64,000 bases of DNA from Paraburkholderia sp. (GTDB lineage: Bacteria > Pseudomonadota > Gammaproteobacteria > Burkholderiales > Burkholderiaceae), in the NCBI GenBank assembly GCA_004322045.1, contig SCRN01000036.1, positions 39,758-103,757 on the forward strand, written 5' to 3'. Below, piece after piece: positions 18,835 to 28,064 of this stretch. Numbering within the stretch: position 1 is the first letter of the stretch; the number at the start of each line of letters is the position of its first letter. Below the pieces are notes generated by a model. It made no database searches. It had not been told where the DNA came from and was given only the letters and a program-made list of their open reading frames with translations. The position numbers and the translations under genes were made by a program.

Positions 18835-19259
18835 CGCGGCCTCCAACGGAATGTCGTTGCCGAAACTCACGCGCGTTCTATGGTTCTATGAGCGATGCGT
18901 TAGCCAACGTCCTGTGCAACGGTGGTCTATTGTTTCCGCAAGCATGCCTCCTGTCTGCCTATCGCACGTGCTGTAATTCGTGCCTAGACGCGCGTCAGTT
19001 TGCTGCTATCACACTATTGCCCCAGCGACGCCCGTCGCTTGACCGGGATCAATGGATGCAATTGTTGGTTGAAAGGTGCTCTCACCCATGAAGCAGCAAG
19101 GGTTCGCCGCGAGATTCGGCCCCCCAATTGTCCGCCGAATTGCGAGCCTTCGAGGGCATCGGCGGCGCCCGTTGGGCTTGCGGTCGCCTGCCATTTCCGT
19201 AGGCGGATCACGCGGTGACGCGGAAGCTGGGCGTCGCGGTGGCACCACTAAAACCACAG
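18835..19259. other. Gene-poor interval
   Basis: 425 bases between two small membrane-protein genes. Apart from an FNR/ANR-like site at 19039-19052 I see no supported gene; open frames here have poor composition and no start signals. Confidence 0.4.
19039..19052. promoter_or_regulatory. FNR/ANR-like box
   Basis: TTGAC-CGGG-ATCAA, one base from consensus. It lies 205 bases upstream of the small membrane-protein gene at 18834 (minus), which leads towards the UbiB-like gene. Confidence 0.4.
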
Positions 19260-19481
19260 TCACCCAGTGCGCCGGGGTCCGGTTGGCCAGTCGATGAACG
19301 CGAGCAGCCATAGACCAATCAGGTTCAGCAGCGGAACCAGGGCCAGGATTGACCAGAATGGCGACAGGCCAATCCGCATCAGAATGCGCCCGATGGGGTA
19401 GAGCAGCACGACCGCCATCACAACGTAGACGATCCAGTGTGCCAGTCCATATCCGGCCATGCCGGTCCAGTGATACATCAT
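19260..19481 (-). CDS. 73-residue two-helix membrane protein
   Basis: Very hydrophobic protein with two predicted helices (AHWIVYVVMAVVLLYPIGRI and FWSILALVPLLNLIGLWLLA) separated by a short basic loop, ending in DWPTGPRRTG. A GAGGT lies just before the start. It sits 51 bases after the cupredoxin gene on the same strand and is probably the last gene of the YHS - copper ATPase - cupredoxin set. The pattern (ILMRIGLSPFWSILALVPL) resembles small membrane proteins of unknown role beside bacterial transport genes. Confidence 0.65.
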   Translation of the reverse strand: MMYHWTGMAGYGLAHWIVYVVMAVVLLYPIGRILMRIGLSPFWSILALVPLLNLIGLWLLAFIDWPTGPRRTG

Positions 19482-19532
19482 GATGCACCTCGCGGGAGGA
19501 AATCAGGTTTCGCCTTCCTGCGTCGTATCGGC

Positions 19533-19910
19533 CTATTCGACGACGAGGCGTCCGCGGAACATGCCCATGGGGCAGGCGAAGGCGTATTCGCCGGGCTTTT
19601 CGGGCATCAATTCCACCGATACGAGCTTGCCGGTCGGCAGGTCTGCACTCTTGTTGAAGTCGGCGAAGATGACCTTGTCCGAGCAGCCGGCAGTTTCCTC
19701 TCGCCGGAAGGTCAACCGCACTGGCTTGCCATGCTGGACGACGATCGTGTCCGGCGTGTAGCCGCCTTTGACGAGAATCATCGCCTCCTGGTAGCCGCTG
19801 CCTGTCTGCGCCGCCTGCGTTCCCCTCGAGCGTTTCAGCCAGAAGAACCAGACAATAAAGGCGACCAGAGCCAGTCCGAGAAGAAGCACGATCCAGCGAT
19901 CGGGTGTCAT
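19533..19910 (-). CDS. Membrane-anchored cupredoxin-domain protein
   Basis: 125 residues. It has one N-terminal helix ([20 protein letters not shown]) and a beta-sandwich cupredoxin domain ([60 protein letters not shown]). Candidate copper ligands are the Cys in AGCSDK and the Cys and Met residues of ACPMGMF. It overlaps the copper ATPase stop by 4 bases, so translation is coupled. It probably receives or buffers copper on the periplasmic face next to the exporter; that role is inference from gene order and fold. Confidence 0.85.
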   Translation of the reverse strand: MTPDRWIVLLLGLALVAFIVWFFWLKRSRGTQAAQTGSGYQEAMILVKGGYTPDTIVVQHGKPVRLTFRREETAGCSDKVIFADFNKSADLPTGKLVSVELMPEKPGEYAFACPMGMFRGRLVVE

Positions 19911-22462
19911 GGCGCGATCCTCCGTGGCTTGAAGAAGCGCAGGCGATTGGCGTTAGTCACGACGGTGACGGAACTGAACGCCATCGCGGCGGCAGCGATG
20001 ATGGGCGACAGCAGGATGCCGAGGAAGGGATAGAGCACCCCCATGGCCACGGGCAAGCCAAGCCCGTTGTAGCCGAACGCACCGAGCAGGTTCTGGCGCA
20101 CGTTGCGCATGGTTGCGCGGCTGATCTCGATGGCGGTCGCGATGCCGGTCAGGCTTCCCTTGATCAGCGTGATATCGCTTGCCTCGATTGCCACATCCGT
20201 GCCGGTGCCGATCGCAAAGCCGACATCGGCCTGGGCAAGGGCTGGTGCGTCATTGATGCCGTCGCCCACCATACCCACTTTCTTGCCCTCAAGCTGCAGC
20301 TTCCGGACTTCGTGCGCCTTGTCGTCGGGAAGCACTTCGGAAAGCACCCGCTCGATGCCCACCTGTCGCGCGATCGCGTCTGCGGTACGCCGGTTGTCGC
20401 CCGTCAGCATGACCACTTCGATACCGAGATGCCGAAGTGTCTCGATGGCAGCCTTCGAATCGGGCTTGACGGTGTCGGCTACCGCAACAAGGCCGGCCGC
20501 CTGCGCGTCGATTGCCACGTACATCGGCGTTTTCCCTTCGGAAGCGAGCCGTTCCCAGGCTGCATCGAGGGCTTGAATCGCAATCCCCCGATCGCGCATG
20601 AGCTTCGCGTTTCCAAGCAGCACCTCATGACCGTCGATTCGGCCGCTCACCCCGTGGCCTGGAATCGCTGCAAAGCCATCCGTTGGCGCAAGCGTGGCGC
20701 CTCTTGCCTGCGCTCCCTTGACGATCGCTTCGCCAAGCGGGTGCTCCGATCCCTGCTCGAGCGACGCGGCCAGCCCGAGGACGTCGTTTTCGCTGCGCGC
20801 GCCCGCCACGAGGACGTCAGTCAGTGCGGGTTCGCCCCGCGTGATCGTTCCGGTCTTGTCCAGAACGATGGCGTCGAGCCGTTGTGCGCTTTGCAGCGCG
20901 TCACCCGAGCGGATCAGGATGCCGTTTTCGGCGCCCTTACCAATGCCGACCGTCAGCGACGTCGGCGTCGCGAGGCCGAGTGCACACGGGCAGGCGATGA
21001 TCAGCGTCGTCACGAACACGATGGTCGCATACACGAAGCGGGGTTCGGGGCCGACGATGTACCAGACAACAAAGGCAAGCACAGCGAGGATCATCACTGC
21101 CGGGACGAAGTAACCAGATACGGCGTCCACGACGCGCTGGATCGGCGCCTTCGAGCTCTGCGCGTCCTTGACCATGCGCACAATGTTCGCCAGCGCCGTA
21201 TCCTTGCCGACCTTGGTTGCCCGGAACTGGAAGCTACCCGTCTTGTTGAGCGTCGCGCCGATGACTTCGTCGCCTACGCGCTTCTCTACCGGCATCGATT
21301 CCCCGGTAATCATCGATTCGTCGACCGCGCTCGCGCCGTCCGTCACATCGCCATCAACGGGAATCTTCTCTCCGGGCCGCACGATGACGGTATCACCCAC
21401 CAGTACCTCTTCCACCGGCAGGTCGACTTCCTTCCCGTCACGTATTACCCGCGCATTTTTCGCCTGCAGGCCGATCAGCTTCCTGATCGCTTCCGAGGTG
21501 CGGCCCTTCGCCTTGAGTTCCAGCGCAAGACCCAGCACGACCAGCGCGGTTACCACGTCGCTGACGTCCCAGAACACCTCGGCGAGCGACATGCGCGGAA
21601 ATAGCCCCGGCCACGCTACCGCGACAATCGAGTAGAGAAAGGCCGCACTGATGCCGATCGCAATCAGCGTGTGCATGTTGGCAGAGCGATGCTTGAGTGC
21701 GTCCCACATGCCGCTGTAGAACTGGGAGCCGGACCAGAACATGACCGGCAGGCTGAGCACGCCCAGCAATGCCCATACGACACGCCGGGTGTCACCGCCG
21801 GCCGGCATCCACTCGCGCAGCGCTGGAATCAGCTCAGGGTAACTCAGACCCATGACCGGTATTGAGATCGCAGCGGCGAACCAGAACTTGCGCATGAGCG
21901 TGTGGTATTCATCGCGTTGCACCGCGTCCTCCGGACTGGCTTCGGCCTCCTCCGTCGTTTTTGGCGCTTTGGGTTCGGCGACGCGATATCCTGCCGATTC
22001 GATCGATTGCCGCAAGTCCGCAAACGATGTCTTTTCCGGCAGGTACTCGACATCCGCGGCACCCGGCGCCAGGCTGGCGCGTGCCGAAACGACCCCGGGC
22101 GTCGTCTGGAGTGCAAGCTCAACGCGTGTCACGCAGGAGCTGCAGTGCATGTGCCGGATCGGAATCCGCGCCTTGGCCGTCCCAGCGGTATAGCCGGCCA
22201 TACGGATTGCTTGGAGCAGATCAATGACCCGGGCCCGCGCGGGATCGAAATGGATGCTGGCGAGACGACTGGCGAGATTGACCTGCGCGCTATGCACCCC
22301 GGCGAGGGCGCCAAGCGCCTTCTCGATTGCAGTGGGACAGTGAGGGCACGTCATCCCACCGATGGAGAGCTCGATGTGCTCCAGCTTGTGACCCGTTGCG
22401 GGCATCAGGTTCTCACGATGGGCGACTGGAATCGGCGTTACGGTTGCGAGTTTCTCATTCAT
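19907..22462 (-). CDS. copA: Copper-exporting P1B-type ATPase
   Basis: 851-residue Cu(I) pump moving copper from cytoplasm to periplasm. Two N-terminal heavy-metal-associated domains are present: GGMTCPHC (Cys39, Cys42) and HMHCSSC (Cys106, Cys109). Eight membrane helices carry the transport motif CPC (491-493). The phosphorylation site is DKTGT with Asp535, and the hinge is [10 protein letters not shown]. Length and order match CopA. It is preceded by a YHS-domain gene and overlaps the cupredoxin gene. No CueR-type operator is visible just upstream; an FNR-like site lies before the YHS gene, so control may be by oxygen rather than copper. Confidence 0.93.
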   Translation of the reverse strand: MNEKLATVTPIPVAHRENLMPATGHKLEHIELSIGGMTCPHCPTAIEKALGALAGVHSAQVNLASRLASIHFDPARARVIDLLQAIRMAGYTAGTAKARIPIRHMHCSSCVTRVELALQTTPGVVSARASLAPGAADVEYLPEKTSFADLRQSIESAGYRVAEPKAPKTTEEAEASPEDAVQRDEYHTLMRKFWFAAAISIPVMGLSYPELIPALREWMPAGGDTRRVVWALLGVLSLPVMFWSGSQFYSGMWDALKHRSANMHTLIAIGISAAFLYSIVAVAWPGLFPRMSLAEVFWDVSDVVTALVVLGLALELKAKGRTSEAIRKLIGLQAKNARVIRDGKEVDLPVEEVLVGDTVIVRPGEKIPVDGDVTDGASAVDESMITGESMPVEKRVGDEVIGATLNKTGSFQFRATKVGKDTALANIVRMVKDAQSSKAPIQRVVDAVSGYFVPAVMILAVLAFVVWYIVGPEPRFVYATIVFVTTLIIACPCALGLATPTSLTVGIGKGAENGILIRSGDALQSAQRLDAIVLDKTGTITRGEPALTDVLVAGARSENDVLGLAASLEQGSEHPLGEAIVKGAQARGATLAPTDGFAAIPGHGVSGRIDGHEVLLGNAKLMRDRGIAIQALDAAWERLASEGKTPMYVAIDAQAAGLVAVADTVKPDSKAAIETLRHLGIEVVMLTGDNRRTADAIARQVGIERVLSEVLPDDKAHEVRKLQLEGKKVGMVGDGINDAPALAQADVGFAIGTGTDVAIEASDITLIKGSLTGIATAIEISRATMRNVRQNLLGAFGYNGLGLPVAMGVLYPFLGILLSPIIAAAAMAFSSVTVVTNANRLRFFKPRRIAP

Positions 22463-22622
22463 GGAGTCCTCACTCGTCCTTCGCTCGTTGGCCCCGGTCT
22501 TCGACCAGAGCTTGCCTGATGGTGGAATCCCGTGCCGGGAGCCTGAAGTATTTCTCGAGCCGTAGAGGCACCGTCAGGGGCGTAACGCGTTGAAAATTGA
22601 CCAGCCCCCTGTAAGGGCATCG

Positions 22623-22811
22623 TTAGCATCCGTGACGCCGGGCATGCTCGGGGGAAGAGCCTCGCGGCGTCACGTATTGATCGGGGTTCGCCAAGAATTT
22701 CTCGTGGCACGACGTGGAGCAGAAGTGGTAGGTCCGCTCAAGAACGACCTCCGTTGCTGCCGCCTTTTCGGTATCGATCTGCATGCCGCAGACCGGATCA
22801 GTGGTTTCCAT
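22623..22811 (-). CDS. YHS-domain metal-binding protein
   Basis: 62-residue YHS domain: METTDPVCGMQID at the N-terminus, then RTYHFCSTSCHEKFLANPDQ, ending with a basic His/Cys tail (HARRHGC). The three core cysteines (DPVCGM and FCSTSC) are intact. Proteins like this accompany P1B ATPases and are proposed metal carriers. It lies 160 bases upstream of copA on the same strand; 22463-22622 contains no other gene. Confidence 0.85.
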   Translation of the reverse strand: METTDPVCGMQIDTEKAAATEVVLERTYHFCSTSCHEKFLANPDQYVTPRGSSPEHARRHGC

Positions 22812-22907
22812 CTTTGCTCGCTCCTTTCGGTTCAGTCAATTCCCCTTTGAAGCCGGGGGACATACAAGTGACCTCACCCACTGTGGCGCCAACGCGGGTC
22901 CGACTGT

Positions 22908-22921
22908 TTGATCTGGATTAA
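22908..22921. promoter_or_regulatory. FNR/ANR-like box before YHS-copA unit
   Basis: TTGAT-CTGG-ATTAA, one base from consensus, 97 bases upstream of the YHS start at 22811 (minus). Confidence 0.45.
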
Positions 22922-23317
22922 CCTTTCGCGCCAAGCCGGCGAGAACGAACGCACAGCAAGGCATCGGGGATACGACCCGTCGCGATCGCACCACTCACGC
23001 CCGCTACCTGAATCTAGTCGCCAGCCTGTATCGATTCGACACGCACGCTTCGTGGAACTGGCTGCTTCGCCCGTCCAGACAACCACATGCCTCTCCGCTT
23101 CGACTCGTGGCGCCGTCGCGATGCCGCGCCCCGATTCCCGACTTGGCAGCGCGACGGCGCCGCGGGACGTTGCGGGGGCGACCAGGGCTATTGGGAAAAC
23201 GTCTGGGCGGGGGGCCGAGGGGCGCAGGCAAGCGCGGCGCGAAATGCCCCATCAATGCCTCAATGCCGTTCACGTCACGTGACAGCGACCAGTACTGAAC
23301 GTGCCCGCAGAGGGCGA

Positions 23318-23331
23318 TTGACGTGGATCAA
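23318..23331. promoter_or_regulatory. FNR/ANR-like box before broken methyltransferase
   Basis: TTGAC-GTGG-ATCAA, one base from consensus, about 90 bases before the surviving coding part of the methyltransferase remnant. Confidence 0.45.
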
Positions 23332-23419
23332 GAATCGGCAGCGCCAGCAGAGCAGTGTGGAAACCTCATCGGCGACGCATGGCCGTCAGACGGCCGCGAT
23401 GCTAGGCCGTCGGGCATGA

Positions 23420-23792
23420 AAGATCGATCTGGCTCGCCGTGCGTACTCTCCCGGACGGGACGGCGTTGGGTACGCGTTGCTCCTTGTTAGCGTCGGAACG
23501 TTCATTCGGGGCTGGCGGGAGCTGTACCTGGCGCACTGGGAAAACAGGCTCGCGGCCGAAGGGATGTACGCAATGGTCAGACACCCCCCGGTACACGGGC
23601 CCGTTCATTGCCCTGTTTGGGGACGGCGTCATGCACTGACCAACGGTATTTTCGGTAACGCTATTTCCTCTCATCCTCGTCGCCTATACCTTGCTGGCGT
23701 ACGGGGAGGAGAAGCAGATGCTCGTACGGTTTTGTGCACAATATCGTACGTATGGGGCTCTGGTCCCCATGTTCTGGCCACGCCTGCGGTGA
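23420..23792 (+). pseudogene. Frameshifted isoprenylcysteine-methyltransferase-like gene
   Basis: One frame gives GYALLLVSVGTFIRGWRELY, then LAHWENRLAAEGMYAMVRHP. After a break near 23590 a second frame gives FIALFGDGVMH, and a third gives SVTLFPLILVAYTLLAYGEE, KQMLVRFCAQYRTYGALVPM and FWPRLR followed by TGA. The pieces correspond to the cofactor-binding MRHPQY and AREE...Y-x-RY parts of the intact relative at 8890-9564, but the sequence differs enough to be a separate family member. It has an FNR-like site upstream. Confidence 0.65.
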
Positions 23793-23894
23793 CGGAGTGG
23801 TCAGGGGTATAGCTGCTTCGCGAGATCGCGCAGTGGCGCTGAAGCCGGTCAGTCGGCTGGCGGAGTGCGGGCAGTGGATCGTGGGAGACTTTTC

Positions 23895-24965
23895 ATGCAC
23901 GTAATTGTCGGGGGACTCGGCATTGCACTCGCGGCAATCGCCATCGCGGACGCCATTCAAACGGTGATCGTGGCGCGGCATGCGCGCAAACTACCCGCCA
24001 TCACAAGACTGTTCTACCGGCTTACCTGGCCGCCTTTCGTAGCATGTGCCTGGTTCATCCCGTCGGGCTGGCGGCGCCACAAATACCTTGGCATCTATGG
24101 TCCCGTTTCCCTGTTGCTGCTGTTGGGGCTCTGGGCGGTTAGCCTAATCGTGGCCTTTGCCATGCTCCAGTGGGCGCTTGGACTGCAGCGCGACGGCATC
24201 CCGCGCGGCTTTTCCGGTGATGTGTACTTCAGCGCGGCGAGTTTTTTCACTTTGGGCGCCGGCGAGCCAGGCAATTCAGCGTCCCGTTACCTGATGGTTC
24301 TCGAAGCGGGCTTTGGGTACAGCTTCCTTGGTCTTGTCATTGGCTATCTGCCGGTGCTCTATCAATCGTTCTCCGAGCGCGAAGTCCGGATCCTGATGCT
24401 GGATGCGCGAGCCGGCACGCCGCCAACGGCCTTGCAGTTCGTGCTGCGGCGTGGCGGCGATCCCGCAAAGCTGGAAAAGCGCCTCGCCGAATGGGAAGAA
24501 TGGGCGCTGGACTTGCTCCAGGAGCATCTGTCATATCCCATGCTGGCTTTCTATCGTTCCCAGCACGCCAATCAATCGTGGTTGGCGGCATTGACCACGG
24601 TAGTCGATGTCAGCGCGCTCGCGATGCTCGGTGCCGGCGGCGATCTCCAGCGACAGGCCCGGTTTACGTTCGCAGCGGCACGTCACGCTCTGGTACATAC
24701 GGCGTCAATCTTCGACACTCGGCCCGCAGCTGGCATGGGTGAACGTCTGTGTGCCGCCGATTTTTCCCGCCTTTGCGACATCGTCTCAGGCACGCAGACG
24801 CCGTTGCAGGCAGAACGCATTTCGCAGGTGGAGCTCAGTCGACTGAGGTCCATGTACGAACCCGCTGCCATCGACCTCGGGAGCTATTTCTGTATGGAAC
24901 TGCCACCATGGATTCCGGCGGAGCAGGCTGCCGAAAACTGGCAGATTTCTTCGTGGGATTTCTAG
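23895..24965 (+). CDS. Two-helix potassium-channel-like membrane protein
   Basis: 356 residues. Four predicted membrane helices lie in the first 165 residues. A pore-loop-like segment (VYFSAASFFTLGAGEPGNSA) stands between the last two helices, where the selectivity filter sits in bacterial ion channels; TLGAGEP replaces the usual TVGYGD, so ion selectivity is uncertain. The remaining 190 residues form a cytoplasmic helical domain rich in Trp and Glu. The start at 23895 (GGGAG 8 bases upstream) is preferred over a GTG at 23865. The gene stands alone, convergent with the phosphate acyltransferase gene. Confidence 0.65.
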   Translation: MHVIVGGLGIALAAIAIADAIQTVIVARHARKLPAITRLFYRLTWPPFVACAWFIPSGWRRHKYLGIYGPVSLLLLLGLWAVSLIVAFAMLQWALGLQRDGIPRGFSGDVYFSAASFFTLGAGEPGNSASRYLMVLEAGFGYSFLGLVIGYLPVLYQSFSEREVRILMLDARAGTPPTALQFVLRRGGDPAKLEKRLAEWEEWALDLLQEHLSYPMLAFYRSQHANQSWLAALTTVVDVSALAMLGAGGDLQRQARFTFAAARHALVHTASIFDTRPAAGMGERLCAADFSRLCDIVSGTQTPLQAERISQVELSRLRSMYEPAAIDLGSYFCMELPPWIPAEQAAENWQISSWDF

Positions 24966-25047
24966 CCGGAGCCCATGGCATCGCGGATCGGATAGATCCG
25001 TCCTGCGCGCCAACTGCCGGATGCGGCCGGGTTCGTCAGCATGAGTT

Positions 25048-26052
25048 TCACCTAGCGGGAGGACAGCAGGCGGTCTCGGGCGTCGGCGCGCAGTGTGGGT
25101 GCGCCTCAGGACGCGCGGACGCGGCGGGAAGGTGCGGCTTTCCGTGGACCATCAGCGCTGAGAGCGCAAGAGAGGCGAGGCGGGCCGCCGGCGAATCGGC
25201 ACGCGAGGTCAGCACGACGGGAACCGAGAGCCCGGCTACCACACCCGCGGCGACGCTGCCTGCGAGATACGTAAGATCCTTCACGAGGATATTGCCGGAC
25301 ACGAGGTCGGGAACAAGAAGCAGATCTGTGTCGCCAGCCACATCCGAAACGATTCCCTTTTCCTCGGCCGCGGCTGCCGAGATGGCATTGTCGAATGCGA
25401 GCGGGCCATCGACGATCGCGCCATGCAACTGACCGCGGCGGGCCATCAGGGTGAGGCACGCTGCGTCCAGCGTCGAGACGATAGCCGGGTTGACGGTTTC
25501 CACAGCCGAAAGGACGGCAACCTTCGGATTGTCGATGCCGATCAACCTGAATACATCGATCGAATTCTGCAGGATCTGCGCCTTGGCATTCAGATCGGGG
25601 GTGATGTTGATGGCGGCATCGGTGACACCGAGCAGCTTCGAATGAGAGGGCACCTCGATCACGAACAGATGGCTGACCCGCAGGCCCGGCACACGCAGTC
25701 CCCGGTCAGGGTCGAGCAGCGCGTGCATCAGCGTATCGGTATGCAGGCGCCCCTTCATCACGACATCGGCCGCACCACGACGCACCAGTTCGACCGCCTG
25801 GGCCGCCGCATGGGCATCGCTCTCGGCAGGTACGATCCACTCGTCCTGCAGCCGCCATCCGGCGGACCGGGCAAGCTGCTGGATGGCCTGCGACACGCCC
25901 ACGAGGCGCGGTTCAACCCATCCCTGTTCGTGCGCTTGACGCATCGTCTCGATGACCAGGTCCTGTTCCGCGTCCGCTACCGCAACGCGGATGGGGGCAA
26001 GGGAGCGCGCTTTGTTCACAAGCTGCTGCAGGGACCGCGGTATCTGTGTCAC
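25048..26052 (-). CDS. Phosphate acetyl/butyryltransferase family enzyme
   Basis: 334-residue enzyme that exchanges CoA and phosphate on short acyl groups. The Pta/Ptb fold is visible: PIRVAVADAEQDLVIETMRQ, GAADVVMKGRLHTDTLMHAL, GVTDAAINITPDLNAKAQIL, KVAVLSAVETVNPAI and GDTDLLLVPDLVSGNILVK. The short length, without the long N-terminal domain of E. coli Pta, fits phosphotransbutyrylase-like enzymes. The start is GTG with AAGGAA upstream, 4 bases after the DUF3141 gene. With acetate kinase this would make ATP under oxygen limitation, but no kinase gene is in the window. The C-terminal 25 residues (Pro/His/Cys) are an unusual extension. Confidence 0.85.
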   Translation of the reverse strand: MTQIPRSLQQLVNKARSLAPIRVAVADAEQDLVIETMRQAHEQGWVEPRLVGVSQAIQQLARSAGWRLQDEWIVPAESDAHAAAQAVELVRRGAADVVMKGRLHTDTLMHALLDPDRGLRVPGLRVSHLFVIEVPSHSKLLGVTDAAINITPDLNAKAQILQNSIDVFRLIGIDNPKVAVLSAVETVNPAIVSTLDAACLTLMARRGQLHGAIVDGPLAFDNAISAAAAEEKGIVSDVAGDTDLLLVPDLVSGNILVKDLTYLAGSVAAGVVAGLSVPVVLTSRADSPAARLASLALSALMVHGKPHLPAASARPEAHPHCAPTPETACCPPAR

Positions 26053-26056
26053 GATG

Positions 26057-27862
26057 CTATTCCTTCGCTACCGAAGTTTCACGAGCCGGTGTCGCGAGAG
26101 AGCCAAACAGCAGGGAGAAAGCCTGCTCTTCAGCCGCATCACGTTGCACGCGCCCCGTCACAATGGTTTCAGAAACCTGCCGGATGAAGGCCCGTTCCTG
26201 CACAAGAAAGGGATTGTCGGGGCGCAGCGGTGTGCGGCGCGCTTCCAGCAATCTGGCGAGGTGGGCAATACCGTTCATCCACGGGCTGAACATTTCCGAG
26301 AACACGTAACGACTGGTGCGCATCGGATGCATCCACTCCAGCATCGCGGCACTCCACGGATTGGCGAGGGTGCGCACGAGCGGACTGATGAACGTGCGGT
26401 AAGCGCTCTCATTCAGCTCGGAGAGCTGGCGCACCTGCTCGAACGCTTCGCGAGGCGAGCCGAAGTCGAGATCCCGGACTTGGCGTTCCTCGAAACGCAC
26501 GGAATATTGCGGTCGACGGCAATCCGGATTTCCCGTGGGATTGTCGATCTTCATCTCGTAGAGACCCGGTGCAAGTGACTCAATCTCCTCGAGACTTTCG
26601 AGCATCGCCCGGTGCTCGAGGCGTGCCACGCTCGCCGATACGAAGAGTCCGAGATGGCCGGCATGAGGATTCGTCAGGTAGACGATCCGCTGCCCGGCCG
26701 CCTTGAGATCATCAGTGTTCCGATAGACCGCCGGAATCCACCCCAGCGCCTGCTGCGGCGGTGTGATGTTATCGCCCCATGAGGCGAAGATCACGAGCGG
26801 ATTGCGGATGCGCCGCAGGTCGGCGGCACAGTCTTCGCAAATCCGGACTTTTCCCTCCTCCAACCGGTTGCCGATGAACAGATTTTCGACGATGGCGAGG
26901 ATTTCCTCCCGGCTCAGGAAGTAGAAACCGTTCCACCAGCGCTCGAATTCAAGAAAGCGCTCGCGCTCGGTGTCGATGTGGGTGAACAGGTTTGCGTACT
27001 TGTCCCAGACCGCTTCGGGCTTCAGGTTTTCGAAGTTTGCCGCGAGCCACGCACCGTCGAATCGGCCGCCATCCAGATCGGCAAGCAGGTGTGTGAGCCA
27101 TGCGCCGCCGACCAGCCCGCCGGCAACGCGCATCGGATTCACGCCGGACTCACCTGCCCAGTAGGAAAGCGGTGAGCCGTTGAGTACCGCAGGGCCGACA
27201 AGCCCTTCGCAGTCAGCCGAAAGCAGCGTGATCGCCCAGCCCGCTTGGCAGTTGCCGTACAGGACCGGTGGCTTGCCGGGGTGCAGTCGTGCGACTTCTC
27301 CGACAAATCGCCTCAATGCGTACAGCACGTCGGCGAGCGTCTGGCCCGGACAGGGCTCTGGAAAGAAGATGACGAAGTAGACAGTATGGCCTTCGTGCAT
27401 GGCCATGCCCACTTCGGAGTCGCGCTTGAAGCCGCCGATGCCGGGTCCGTGCCCGGCACGGGGATCGACGATGACGACGGGCTGCTTCGACGCATCGAAA
27501 CAGGCGTCGAAGCAGACGTCGCCGGTGCGCGTAATGCGCAGCAGGGCGTAATTCGCGGGGCGTTCGAAACGGCGTGCATCGAGGAGCAGCTCGTAGTCGA
27601 AGTCGAGGAGCGGCGGCTTTCCCGCGCGCTCGTGACCGATCATGTTGTCTGCGCGCCGCCGCAGCGCGTCCCAGAACAGCACGCCGCGTTCCGTGAAGTC
27701 GCGCAGATAGTCCAGCACATCCTGAATGGCGATTTCAGTTTCCGTTCCAGCCATCGGCTCAGGCCGTGGGGCCACGGCTGGCTTGCGTGGCGCAGGCGTT
27801 GCCTTGTTGCGCTTCGAAGGTGCGGTGGACCGCACGGGCACGTTCACCTCGGTTTCAGACAT
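26057..27862 (-). CDS. DUF3141 PHA-synthase-like alpha/beta hydrolase
   Basis: About 601 residues. A Pro/Lys-rich N-terminus precedes an alpha/beta hydrolase core: QPVVIVDPRAGHGPGIGGFK, HTVYFVIFFPEPCPGQTLAD and PVLYGNCQAGWAITLLSADC. The nucleophile elbow G-N-C-Q-A has Cys as in PHA synthases (G-x-C-x-G) rather than Ser. A late LTNPHAGHLGLFVS gives the probable His, and NPLVIFASWGDNITPP the probable Asp. The start at 27862 (GGAG 9 bases upstream) is preferred over 27877. It is co-transcribed with the acyl-phosphate enzyme, suggesting acyl-CoA or hydroxyalkanoate metabolism. The exact reaction is unknown. Confidence 0.85.
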   Translation of the reverse strand: MSETEVNVPVRSTAPSKRNKATPAPRKPAVAPRPEPMAGTETEIAIQDVLDYLRDFTERGVLFWDALRRRADNMIGHERAGKPPLLDFDYELLLDARRFERPANYALLRITRTGDVCFDACFDASKQPVVIVDPRAGHGPGIGGFKRDSEVGMAMHEGHTVYFVIFFPEPCPGQTLADVLYALRRFVGEVARLHPGKPPVLYGNCQAGWAITLLSADCEGLVGPAVLNGSPLSYWAGESGVNPMRVAGGLVGGAWLTHLLADLDGGRFDGAWLAANFENLKPEAVWDKYANLFTHIDTERERFLEFERWWNGFYFLSREEILAIVENLFIGNRLEEGKVRICEDCAADLRRIRNPLVIFASWGDNITPPQQALGWIPAVYRNTDDLKAAGQRIVYLTNPHAGHLGLFVSASVARLEHRAMLESLEEIESLAPGLYEMKIDNPTGNPDCRRPQYSVRFEERQVRDLDFGSPREAFEQVRQLSELNESAYRTFISPLVRTLANPWSAAMLEWMHPMRTSRYVFSEMFSPWMNGIAHLARLLEARRTPLRPDNPFLVQERAFIRQVSETIVTGRVQRDAAEEQAFSLLFGSLATPARETSVAKE

Positions 27863-27978
27863 CGATCCGTTCTCCATTCCCAGGTGCGCCGCGCGGCACC
27901 GCAGAGTGGTACCTGCAGAGATCCGGCACGTTGCACCACCAAAACAGCCTCACCGTAGCAATTGTGGGTTCGACACGC

Positions 27979-27992
27979 TTGATGTGGATCAA
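27979..27992. promoter_or_regulatory. FNR/ANR-type box, perfect consensus, divergent promoter
   Basis: TTGAT-GTGG-ATCAA matches the consensus exactly. It is 117 bases upstream of the DUF3141 operon (minus) and 73 bases upstream of the S-adenosylmethionine synthetase start (plus), so one site may serve both. Confidence 0.65.
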
Positions 27993-28064
27993 GCGCACGG
28001 CGACGGCGCAGCGCACGATTAGTAAAACCATCACGTCATCGTGAGGCCACTGGCCACCTTCCTC

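Larger units (their letters stand above)
22812..23419. other. Gene-poor interval with two FNR-like sites
   Basis: 608 bases between the YHS gene (minus) and a broken methyltransferase (plus). I see no supported gene. Two FNR/ANR-like sites (22908, 23318) point to the two flanking units. Confidence 0.4.

Noticed and set aside
19904..21604. 566-codon open frame opposite copA
   Set aside because: Antisense shadow of the ATPase with no recognisable motif.
23004..23419. Arg/Ala-rich open frames in both directions
   Set aside because: No motif, start signal or consistent frame; typical of non-coding high-GC sequence.
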